DNA of 13,366 nt from Candidatus Falkowiibacteriota bacterium (GCA_016212745.1 JACRDX010000011.1:1-13366); one strand, 5' to 3'; shown: positions 1 through 5,345, counted from the first letter of the stretch. The notes: generated from the letters alone by a model not told the origin. Numbers and translations: made by a program.

Positions 1-1
1 A

Positions 2-619
2 AAAAATAAAGTGATAAAAATAAAAACTCATGATTTGCGCAAATTCGCAGTGGACAAACATGGCACCGTTGACGACAAACCATATGGCGGCGGACCAGGA
101 CAAATTTTGAGAATAGAACCAGTTTATAAGATGCTTCGCAAACTACAAAGTACAAATTACAAAGTACAAAAAAAATCTAAATGTCAAAATTCTAAATCCA
201 AAATAATTCTATTATCAGCGCGCGGGCAAAAATGGACTCAACAACTTGCTCAAAAATTTTCCAAACTTGATGAAATAATTTTTGTTTGCCCGCGCTACGA
301 AGGACATGACGAGCGAATTCGCAAACTCGTTGATACGGAAATTTCAATTGGCGATTATGTTTTAACCGGAGGCGAACTTGGCGCGGCAGTAATAATTGAT
401 TCTATCACGCGCCTACTCCCGGGCGTTTTGGGCAAGCCAGAATCTTTAAAAGAAGAATCACATTCATTGCCCGGTCATCTTGAATATCCGCAATATACTC
501 GCCCAGAAGTATTTAATCTGAACGGTCGCAACTTGCGCGTTCCAAAAGTTTTGCTGTCCGGACATCACAAAAAAATTGCAACTTGGCGAAACAAAAAATC
601 AACCCGCTCCTCAATTTGA
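2..619 (+). CDS. trmD: tRNA (guanine-N1)-methyltransferase TrmD, 5' end missing
   Basis: TrmD methylates G37 of tRNAs that read CNN codons, using S-adenosylmethionine bound in a trefoil knot, and so prevents +1 frameshifting. The frame is open from the window edge. The GTG at 11 is internal: family members have roughly 20 more residues before the 'KIKTHDLR' segment. Seen in order are 'TVDDKPYGGGPG', the knot motif 'RYEGHDERI', 'EISIGDYVLTGGELG' and the C-terminal 'LPGHLEYPQYTRPEVF', all TrmD signatures. The oddity is at about 145-200, between 'MLRKL' and 'IILLSARG': an insert of about 19 residues rich in K, Q, S and N that is not part of the family core and whose DNA resembles the iscS-iscU spacer repeat. 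The stop codon overlaps the -35 box of the next gene's putative promoter. Family assignment is very secure. Confidence 0.96.
   Translation, partial: KNKVIKIKTHDLRKFAVDKHGTVDDKPYGGGPGQILRIEPVYKMLRKLQSTNYKVQKKSKCQNSKSKIILLSARGQKWTQQLAQKFSKLDEIIFVCPRYEGHDERIRKLVDTEISIGDYVLTGGELGAAVIIDSITRLLPGVLGKPESLKEESHSLPGHLEYPQYTRPEVFNLNGRNLRVPKVLLSGHHKKIATWRNKKSTRSSI
145..203 (+). repeat. Low-complexity repeat inserted in frame in trmD
   Basis: An A-rich block made of words such as 'caaattacaaagtacaaa' and 'aaatctaaatgtcaa'. The 13-mer 'caaattacaaagt' and the 15-mer 'aaatctaaatgtcaa' also occur, reverse-complemented, in the iscS-iscU spacer at about 3464-3500. It adds about 19 residues to TrmD without breaking the frame. 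Confidence 0.7.
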
Positions 620-644
620 CTTTCAATCGCGCATACACTAAACT
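616..644 (+). promoter_or_regulatory. Putative promoter of the orphan 119-aa gene
   Basis: TTGACT (616-621), 17-nt spacer, TAAACT (639-644). The -35 matches 5 of 6 positions and the -10 matches 4 of 6. It overlaps the trmD stop codon and lies just ahead of a strong ribosome binding site. Plausible but unproven. Confidence 0.45.
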
Positions 645-673
645 ACCAATATGCTCTTTTCGGGAGGTTATCA

Positions 674-1033
674 ATGAAACCGCAAGCAGGAACAATGACC
701 CGCCTCGGGCGGACGCTAATAGAAAACGTTGCCACGCCAAAGCAGCAGAAACGCCCAAAACCGCACGCAATAGTCAGGCCGGAAAACAACGGAGAAACAA
801 TTGCCGCGATTCGCGGCAAAAGAGAAAACATAGCTGCGACTGGCAACGCATGGATGGCAAGGATATTCTTGTGCGAAGAGCAATGGCTTGGCCGCACAAA
901 TCCTGATGAAGTCAGCTTAGGGACAGACCTTGTCTGTTTCATAAACAAACAACCCTTAATTTCCACAGACGCAATCTACGTGACGCGCGTTTTTAGACGC
1001 TTTTGCGTCGGTAAAGTTGTCACAATCAACTGA
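674..1033 (+). CDS. Hypothetical protein, 119 aa, with full expression signals
   Basis: I do not recognise a family. The start is well supported: GGGAGG at 662-667 lies 6 nt before the ATG, one of only two strong Shine-Dalgarno sites in the window. A putative promoter sits upstream and a clear intrinsic terminator follows the stop by about 30 nt, so this looks like a one-gene unit. The product begins 'MKPQAGTMTRLGRTLIENV', is basic and polar in its first 60 residues, and becomes more hydrophobic later ('TDLVCFINKQPLISTDAIYV'). No signal peptide or membrane helix is evident. The DNA is visibly more GC-rich than the neighbouring genes. A perfect 8-bp inverted repeat (801-808 / 812-819, loop ATT) lies inside it and encodes 'IAAIRGK'. 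It could be lineage-specific or acquired; a structured RNA is the alternative reading. Confidence 0.6.
   Translation: MKPQAGTMTRLGRTLIENVATPKQQKRPKPHAIVRPENNGETIAAIRGKRENIAATGNAWMARIFLCEEQWLGRTNPDEVSLGTDLVCFINKQPLISTDAIYVTRVFRRFCVGKVVTIN
801..819. repeat. Perfect palindrome inside the orphan gene
   Basis: TTGCCGCG, loop ATT, CGCGGCAA. The 3-nt loop and GC-rich arms resemble the palindromes in mnmA (5021-5037) and 16S (10963-10977). Confidence 0.6.
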
Positions 1034-1062
1034 TACCAACGCGCCCTCCCAAGACAACCCCT

Positions 1063-1097
1063 CCCAGCATTCCACGGAATTGCTGGGGTTATTTTTT
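1063..1097 (+). terminator. Intrinsic terminator after the orphan gene
   Basis: CCCAGCA (1063-1069) pairs with TGCTGGG (1081-1087). TTC/GAA extends the stem inside, with a one-base bulge and a 4-nt loop. The stem is followed by GTTATTTTTTATT. Confidence 0.8.
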
Positions 1098-1108
1098 ATT
1101 GTTATAAT
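1080..1108 (+). promoter_or_regulatory. Putative truB promoter (leaderless transcript)
   Basis: TATAAT at 1103-1108 is a perfect -10 box. A weak -35, TTGCTG (1080-1085), lies 17 nt upstream inside the preceding terminator. Transcription would start near 1115, only about 2 nt before the truB ATG at 1117, so a leaderless mRNA is predicted. Confidence 0.55.
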
Positions 1109-1116
1109 GCTTTGAT

Positions 1117-1764
1117 ATGGAAAATAATGCAATCATATTGGTTGACAAGCCAAAAGGAATGACCTCGTTTGATGTTATCCGCTTTTTGCGTAAAAAATTG
1201 AATATTAGCAAAATGGGACACGCTGGCACGCTTGACCCGCTTGCCACCGGACTCTTGATTATCGCGACTGGCACAGCAACAAAAAAATTAACCGCGCTAA
1301 CGGGCTTGCCAAAAACTTATGTCATGGACATTTTGCTTGGAGTAAAAACAGATTCTGGCGATTTAGAAGGAAAAATTTTAGAACAACAACCAGTCACCAG
1401 CGTTGATCTGCAAAAAATCCAATCAACATTACACGGACTGATTGGCGAAGTTGAAATCCCGGCTCCGATTTATTCCGCAATAAAATTAAAAGGAAAACCA
1501 CTTTATAAATACGCGCGGCAAGGCAAACCAGTTGAAGCGCCAATGCGAAAAATGACAATCACAAAATTAACTTTGCTTGAACATTTTGCTGACGCGGATA
1601 AATACGTTTTGAAAATTGAAATGAACTGCGCAAAAGGAACGTACGCGCGGTCAGTGGCAGAAGAAATCGGACGACGGCTGGGGCTGCCGGCAACAATCAA
1701 GGAACTTCGAAGAACAAGAATCAACGACTTTCGCGTTGAGAACGCAGCCGTCTTGACGCGTTAA
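1117..1764 (+). CDS. truB: tRNA pseudouridine(55) synthase TruB, catalytic domain only
   Basis: TruB converts U55 in the T-loop of tRNAs to pseudouridine. Diagnostic motifs are 'KGMTSFDVI' (about residues 13-21), the active-site segment 'GHAGTLDPLATG' with catalytic Asp40, and 'GVKTDSGDLEG'. 'YARSVAEEIG' and the final 'RRTRINDFRVENA' fit the end of the synthase fold. At 215 aa the protein is much shorter than the roughly 300-aa E. coli and Bacillus enzymes and lacks the C-terminal PUA-type RNA-binding extension; the stop is clean, so this looks like a natural minimal form. There is no Shine-Dalgarno site, and a perfect -10 box 8 nt before the ATG predicts a leaderless transcript. It is separated by terminators from its neighbours on both sides. 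Confidence 0.95.
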   Translation: MENNAIILVDKPKGMTSFDVIRFLRKKLNISKMGHAGTLDPLATGLLIIATGTATKKLTALTGLPKTYVMDILLGVKTDSGDLEGKILEQQPVTSVDLQKIQSTLHGLIGEVEIPAPIYSAIKLKGKPLYKYARQGKPVEAPMRKMTITKLTLLEHFADADKYVLKIEMNCAKGTYARSVAEEIGRRLGLPATIKELRRTRINDFRVENAAVLTR

Positions 1765-1781
1765 AATCTTTAGGATACAAT
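1753..1781 (+). promoter_or_regulatory. Promoter of the rrf2-iscS operon
   Basis: TTGACG (1753-1758), 17-nt spacer, TACAAT (1776-1781): 5 of 6 matches in each box. It lies across the end of truB. The expected start near 1788 places the downstream palindrome at the 5' end of the mRNA. Confidence 0.7.
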
Positions 1782-1811
1782 AAACCCGACCAATTGAGTC
1801 GGCTTTATTTT
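1782..1811 (+). promoter_or_regulatory. Palindrome: candidate Rrf2 operator and truB terminator
   Basis: AAA-C-CCGAC (1782-1790) mirrors GTCGG-C-TTT (1798-1806) around a 7-nt centre, giving an imperfect inverted repeat of about 25 bp directly after the -10 box. In RNA, CCGAC/GTCGG forms a hairpin followed by CTTTATTTTT, which would also end truB transcription. Rrf2 regulators bind inverted repeats of about this size next to promoters, so autoregulation is a reasonable inference. The rrf2 ATG follows at 1813. Confidence 0.5.
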
Positions 1812-1812
1812 T

Positions 1813-2202
1813 ATGAAAATATCCACAAAATCTCAATACGGCCTGCGTGCGCTTCTTGCTATGGCAAAAGCAAAGTCAACAATCAAAACGGTTGCTGACG
1901 TTGCCAAGCTGGAAAACATTTCCAAAGATTATTTAGAAAAAATTTTTGCAAAAATGGAACGCGCAAATTTCGTTAAAAGCATCCGCGGCGCAATGGGCGG
2001 TTATGTTTTGGCACGTCCATTGAAAAAAATTACGGTCAAAGAATTTTTAATAGCAATGGATGGCGAAATCGTTCCTGTTCAGTGCGTTTCAGGCATAAAA
2101 TGCCCAATGAGTAAAAAATGCAAAGCAAAAAATATTTGGTCAAAAGTAAAAGACAAAGTTGAGCACGCGCTCTCAACAATCACTCTTGATAAACTAATAT
2201 GA
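1813..2202 (+). CDS. Rrf2/IscR-type iron-sulfur transcriptional regulator
   Basis: Rrf2-family regulators sense iron-sulfur status or redox state and control cluster-assembly genes. The 129-aa product starts with the typical 'MKISTKSQYGLRALLAMA', has a winged-helix N-terminal half, and carries the family pattern 'IRGAMGGYVLARP' (about residues 57-69). Cys91, Cys97 and Cys103 keep the C-x5-C-x5-C spacing of IscR, which binds [2Fe-2S]. The fourth IscR ligand, a His three residues after the last Cys, is Lys here. Cluster binding may therefore differ in ligand, stability or presence. The stop overlaps the next gene's start by 4 nt (ATGA, 2199-2202), so it is cotranscribed and probably coupled with the desulfurase. 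Family certain; the exact signal is inferred. Confidence 0.93.
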   Translation: MKISTKSQYGLRALLAMAKAKSTIKTVADVAKLENISKDYLEKIFAKMERANFVKSIRGAMGGYVLARPLKKITVKEFLIAMDGEIVPVQCVSGIKCPMSKKCKAKNIWSKVKDKVEHALSTITLDKLI

Positions 2203-3389
2203 AAAAACAACAAATATATTTAGATTATTCAGCAACAACGCCCGTTGATCCTGTGGTATTAAAAGCAATGACGCCATTTTTTTCCAAAAAATTTGCCAAC
2301 CCGGCTTCACTTTATAAAAAGGGTCTTGAAGCGCGCGAAGCTCTTGAACTTAGCCGTCTAACAATCGCGCGTGCCATTAACGCGGAAGCCGGCGAAATAA
2401 TTTTCACAAGCTCTGCCACGGAAAGCAACAATTTCGCGCTCAAAGGTGTGGCTTTTGCTCACCTGCCTGCGCTCCGCTTCGGCATGGCAAGCAAAAGCCG
2501 CGGCAAACATATAATTATTTCAGCAATTGAGCATGATTGCGTTTTGGCAAGCGCAGCTTGGTTGCAAAAACAAGGATTTGAATTGACAATAATCAATCCT
2601 GAAAAAAATGGCGTCATTGACTCGCAAAAAATAAAAAACGCGCTGCGACCAGATACGATTTTGGTTTCTGTAATGGCAGTAAATAATGAACTCGGAACAA
2701 TACAGCCAATATCTGAAATCGGAAAAATATGTCGCAGCGCAAATGTTTATTTTCATACTGACGCGGCGCAGGCCTTTGGAAAAATCCCACTTGATGTTCG
2801 CGCGATGAACATTGACCTTTTAACTTTGTCATCTCACAAAATTTACGGACCAAAAGGCGTTGGCTGTTTATTTATCCGCAAAGGCGTAAAAATGGAACCA
2901 ACTATGCATGGCGGCGGCCAAGAATTTCATTTGCGTTCCGGCACAGTCAATGTCGCGGGCATTGTTGGTTTTGCAAAAGCAGCAGAAATTGCTGTGGCAA
3001 CAATGCGTGACGAGCAGCAACGAATTTCTGGATTGGCAAACAAACTAATCGCTGGCATAAAATCAACAATCAGCAACGTAGAATTGAATGCCGACGTTCA
3101 AAACAAAGTTCCAAATATACTCAACTTACAATTTTCTTTTATTGAAGGCGAGTCGTTGTTAATGCTTTTGGATTTGAACGGAATTCAAGTTTCAACTGGC
3201 TCTGCGTGCAGCTCTGAAAAATTGAAACCAAGCCATGTTTTGATGGCCTGCGGACTTAGGCCAGAACAAGCGCACGGGTCTGTGCGTTTTAGCATCGGCA
3301 GATTTACAACTGAGCAAGACATTGACCGCGTACTGGAAATTTTGCCAAAAGTCGTCAACGATTTACGAAAAATATCCCCGCTAAAATAA
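2199..3389 (+). CDS. iscS: Cysteine desulfurase, NifS/IscS family
   Basis: A PLP-dependent enzyme that takes sulfur from L-cysteine and passes it as a persulfide to IscU and to thiolation enzymes such as MnmA. Visible are 'YLDYSATTPVDP' at the N-terminus, 'ATESNNFALKG' (about 74-83), the 'EHD' His112, 'HTDAAQAFGK', the PLP lysine in 'SSHKIYGPKG' (Lys214) and the persulfide cysteine in 'STGSACSSEK' (Cys337). At 396 aa it has normal length. Compared with E. coli IscS, about 10 extra residues sit between 'KG' and 'KHIIIS' (region 84-102). The DNA there is a 50-bp palindromic element with perfect 10-bp arms. It overlaps the upstream regulator by 4 nt, and iscU follows after a 125-nt repeat-filled spacer. 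Confidence 0.96.
   Translation: MKKQQIYLDYSATTPVDPVVLKAMTPFFSKKFANPASLYKKGLEAREALELSRLTIARAINAEAGEIIFTSSATESNNFALKGVAFAHLPALRFGMASKSRGKHIIISAIEHDCVLASAAWLQKQGFELTIINPEKNGVIDSQKIKNALRPDTILVSVMAVNNELGTIQPISEIGKICRSANVYFHTDAAQAFGKIPLDVRAMNIDLLTLSSHKIYGPKGVGCLFIRKGVKMEPTMHGGGQEFHLRSGTVNVAGIVGFAKAAEIAVATMRDEQQRISGLANKLIAGIKSTISNVELNADVQNKVPNILNLQFSFIEGESLLMLLDLNGIQVSTGSACSSEKLKPSHVLMACGLRPEQAHGSVRFSIGRFTTEQDIDRVLEILPKVVNDLRKISPLK
2450..2499. repeat. Palindromic element inserted in frame in iscS
   Basis: Perfect 10-bp arms, GGCTTTTGCT (2450-2459) and AGCAAAAGCC (2490-2499), enclose 30 nt containing CACCTGCCTGC. The same 11-mer occurs in the iscU tail at about 3959-3969. It encodes residues 84-101 ('HLPALRFGMASKS' within), where the family is shorter. 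Confidence 0.7.
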
Positions 3390-3514
3390 TGCCAAATATC
3401 AAATGACAAATAACAAATCAAATCCAAATGACAAATAACAAAAATTAACATTTGACATTTAGATTTTGACATTGACTTGACATTTGAACTTTGTAATTTG
3501 AAATTTTTAACTCT
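3390..3514. repeat. Low-complexity repeat spacer between iscS and iscU
   Basis: The left half is A-rich and contains the direct repeat AAATGACAAATAACAAA at 3401-3417 and 3426-3442. The right half is T-rich and reads as the reverse complement of similar words, making an imperfect large inverted arrangement. No promoter, terminator or gene is evident. Two words are shared with the insert in trmD. Confidence 0.7.
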
Positions 3515-4015
3515 ATGTACACCAATAAAGCGCTGCAACATTTTAAAAAACCAAAAAACATGGGACGCATTGAAAATCCCGACGCTATTGGCGAAGTTGG
3601 CAATGTTATTTGCGGAGATGTAATGAAAATTTATTTGAAAATCGGGAAGAATAAATCCGGACAAGAAATAATCAAAGATATAAAATTTGAAACATACGGA
3701 TGTGTCGCGGCAATTGCCACAAGCAGCGTTTTGACAGAATTAGCAAAAGGAAAAACATTGGACCAAGCATTAAAAATTGACAATCAAACAATCATCAATG
3801 CGCTAGGTAATTTGCCCGCAATAAAAATTCATTGTTCGGTTTTAGCGGCCAACGCGTTAGCCGAAGCAATTTACAATTATTTCACAAAAAACAATCGCGA
3901 AATTCCAGAATTTCTCAAACAAAAACACGCTTCTTCGCTAAGAGCTACGCAGCGTGAACACCTGCCTGCTCGCCTCGCTAACGCTTCGTCGAAGCGGGCC
4001 GGCAGGCAAAAATAA
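3515..4015 (+). CDS. iscU: Iron-sulfur cluster assembly scaffold IscU/NifU-like, with extended tail
   Basis: IscU is the scaffold on which [2Fe-2S] clusters are built from desulfurase sulfur. Conserved ligands are all present: Cys33 and Asp35 in 'GNVICGD', Cys63 in 'YGCVAAIATSS' and His106-Cys107 in 'IHCSVLAANAL'. The family core ends near 'IYNYFTKN' (about 126). The remaining residues to 166 include 'SSLRATQREHLPARLANAS', a tail encoded by two palindromic elements (3926-3956 and 3961-4008) and ending only after them. The tail is basic and unlike the core, so the original stop was probably displaced. The start has no Shine-Dalgarno site. It follows iscS and precedes mnmA on the same strand, with a candidate minus-strand RNA converging just beyond its stop. 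Confidence 0.95.
   Translation: MYTNKALQHFKKPKNMGRIENPDAIGEVGNVICGDVMKIYLKIGKNKSGQEIIKDIKFETYGCVAAIATSSVLTELAKGKTLDQALKIDNQTIINALGNLPAIKIHCSVLAANALAEAIYNYFTKNNREIPEFLKQKHASSLRATQREHLPARLANASSKRAGRQK
3926..3956. repeat. Palindrome in the iscU tail, first element
   Basis: CACGCT (3926-3931) and AGCGTG (3951-3956) are perfect 6-bp outer arms, with TCTT/AAGA pairing inside. Confidence 0.5.
3961..4008. repeat. Palindrome in the iscU tail, second element
   Basis: TGCCTGC (3963-3969) pairs with GCAGGCA (4002-4008). An inner CGCTT/AAGCG hairpin lies within. The left edge shares CACCTGCCTGC with the iscS element. It supplies most of the last 20 codons of iscU. Confidence 0.65.
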
Positions 4016-4024
4016 AACTGAAAA

Positions 4025-4061
4025 ATAAAAAATTGGGCGTCCTTATCCTGCAAGGACGCCC
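4025..4061 (-). terminator. Strong intrinsic terminator of the candidate RNA
   Basis: On the minus strand GGGCGTCCTT, a 7-nt loop and AAGGACGCCC form a perfect 10-bp stem, followed by AATTTTTTATTTTT. There is no T-tract on the plus-strand side, so it acts only on minus-strand transcripts. Confidence 0.85.
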
Positions 4062-4231
4062 AGCCGAGTCTCGCGGATTGCTCTGCGAGCAAAATGCTCT
4101 GCGAGCCAGCGAGGTTCTATTCCCCGCTGTGGCGCGGCACTTGAGCCTAATGCTCACAGTAGCGTTGCCCTCGGCACTCACCCGAGAACTGATGTTCCGC
4201 GGCCACCCAAATTGCCGCGGTCGCAAAGAAC
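4027..4231 (-). ncRNA. Candidate structured non-coding RNA, family unrecognised
   Basis: This block is about 60% GC by hand count, against below 40% around it, and has no convincing ORF. On the minus strand it has a good promoter, many local helices and a strong terminator. Helices seen: 4214-4220/4197-4203 (CCGCGGC/GCCGCGG, 10-nt loop), 4182-4186/4170-4174, 4152-4156/4142-4146, and a possible closing stem in which 4221-4228 (CUUUGCGA) pairs fully, with one G-U, with UCGCAGAG. The latter occurs twice, at 4097-4104 and 4081-4088, inside a tandem GCTCGCAGAGCA repeat, so two closing registers are possible. I checked for tmRNA, RNase P, SRP, 6S, T-box and hammerhead signatures and saw no adequate match. 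It converges on iscU and diverges from mnmA. No minus-strand gene follows the terminator, so it is not a leader. Confidence 0.6.
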
Positions 4232-4237
4232 ATTTGT

Positions 4238-4266
4238 ATCGTAGTCCAGACAAATTCATATGTCAA
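4238..4266 (-). promoter_or_regulatory. Promoter of the candidate non-coding RNA
   Basis: On the minus strand, TTGACA (4261-4266, perfect), 17-nt spacer, TACGAT (4238-4243). The -35 box lies over the first codons of the divergent mnmA gene. Expected start near 4231. Confidence 0.65.
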
Positions 4267-5345
4267 GAAAAGTTGTCCCAATCAAAAAAATTATTGTCGG
4301 CGTTTCAGGCGGCGTTGATTCGTCCGTTGCTTTAATTTTATTAAAACAACAAGGATGGCAGCCGATTGCCGTCACTCTGCGATTGCCAATTTGGAAAAAT
4401 AAATGCAATGCGCTTTGCGAAAATGTCTGCTGCACAAAAAAAGCGCGCGTCCGCAGCAAAAAACTTTGTAAGAAACTCAATATTCCATATTTTGTAATTG
4501 ACGCGCGCCGAGATTTTAACAAAAAAGTTGTTGATTATTTTATTGCCGAATACAAAGCCGGCCGCACGCCAAACCCGTGCATTGTTTGTAATCGCGAATT
4601 AAAATTCAAATATCTTTTTGATTTTGCAAAAAAACATAAAATAAATTTTGTCGCGACAGGACACTACGCTAAAACAAAAAATGGCCAGTTTTATTTAGCA
4701 AGAGATAGAACAAAAGACCAAACATATTCATTGGGCTTTTTAAAAAAACAATGGCTGAAAAATATTGTTTTTCCGCTGGCAAACTTAACAAAAAAAGAAA
4801 TTTACGAAATAGCGAAAAAAAACGGATTTAACTTTTACGAAACAATCAAACAAAGCCAAGATTTTTGTTTTGTTTCGGGAAAGGCTTTGCCTGAATTTTT
4901 AAAAACAACGATCGGCAACAGAACCGGACTATTTAAAACATTGGGCGACGAAACAATCGGAAAACACAATAGCACGTTTTTATTTACCGTTGGGCAACGC
5001 AAAGGAATCAATCTGCTTCACCCCGCCAACGGTGGGGCAGGTGGTCCATGGTATGTCGTAAATATTGACGCCAAAAAAAACATTGTTTATGTCAGCCGCA
5101 ACCCAAAAGATTCGTTAAGCAAAACAATGCAAATAAAAAATCCGAACTGGCTCGTTGATATTCGCTTTCCATTGCGCGCAAAAGTAAAAATTCGCTCGAC
5201 GCATCAACCTGCTCTGGCGACAATCAGCAAACAAGGTCGCAGATATATTGTTGTTTTTGATAAAAAACAACGCGCAATCACGCCTGGCCAATTTGCGGTT
5301 TTTTATAAAAACAAACAAGTCCTCGGTGCCGCAAGAATTGTGTAG
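4260..5345 (+). CDS. mnmA: tRNA-specific 2-thiouridylase MnmA
   Basis: MnmA activates U34 of Lys, Glu and Gln tRNAs with ATP and replaces O2 by sulfur that comes from the cysteine desulfurase. The PP-loop 'SGGVDSS' is at 16-22. The first catalytic Cys is in 'TPNPCIVCN' (Cys107, with Cys110) and the second in 'QSQDFCFVSG' (Cys203). 'ATGHYAK', 'FTVGQRKG' and the C-terminal barrel region also fit, and 361 aa is normal. Extra cysteines at 49, 53, 57 and 58 ('CNALCENVCC') precede the usual CC position. A short extra segment 'HPANGGAGG' (254-262), encoded by a 17-bp palindrome, lies where the family has fewer residues. The ATG at 4260 leaves about 8 residues before the usual start of the fold, and no Shine-Dalgarno site is seen. 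Clustering with iscS and iscU fits the sulfur relay, and the next tRNA gene, Lys(UUU), is a classic substrate. Confidence 0.97.
   Translation: MSRKVVPIKKIIVGVSGGVDSSVALILLKQQGWQPIAVTLRLPIWKNKCNALCENVCCTKKARVRSKKLCKKLNIPYFVIDARRDFNKKVVDYFIAEYKAGRTPNPCIVCNRELKFKYLFDFAKKHKINFVATGHYAKTKNGQFYLARDRTKDQTYSLGFLKKQWLKNIVFPLANLTKKEIYEIAKKNGFNFYETIKQSQDFCFVSGKALPEFLKTTIGNRTGLFKTLGDETIGKHNSTFLFTVGQRKGINLLHPANGGAGGPWYVVNIDAKKNIVYVSRNPKDSLSKTMQIKNPNWLVDIRFPLRAKVKIRSTHQPALATISKQGRRYIVVFDKKQRAITPGQFAVFYKNKQVLGAARIV
5021..5037. repeat. Short palindrome inside mnmA
   Basis: CCCCGCC, loop AAC, GGTGGGG: a 7-bp stem with one G-T pair, encoding part of 'HPANGGAGG'. Confidence 0.55.

Noticed and set aside
583..906. 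107-aa plus-strand ORF overlapping trmD and the orphan gene
   Set aside because: It lies in another frame of the better supported 674-1033 gene, has no ribosome binding site, and reads through the trmD end.
2450..2499. CRISPR or transposon end
   Set aside because: There is no spaced direct-repeat array, no transposase gene and no target duplication visible; only single palindromes are seen.
3185..3664. 159-aa minus-strand ORF
   Set aside because: It is antisense to iscS and iscU. Its middle ('NFKLQSSNVKSMSKSKCQ') is translated low-complexity repeat.
4180..4231. Hammerhead-like CTGATG and T-box-like GGGTGG..CCGCGG words
   Set aside because: The hammerhead core GAAA and the T-box NACC spacing are missing, and no synthetase gene or terminator switch follows on that strand.
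4033..4335. 100-aa plus-strand ORF upstream of mnmA
   Set aside because: It spans the candidate RNA and runs into mnmA out of frame; composition follows the palindromes rather than codon bias.
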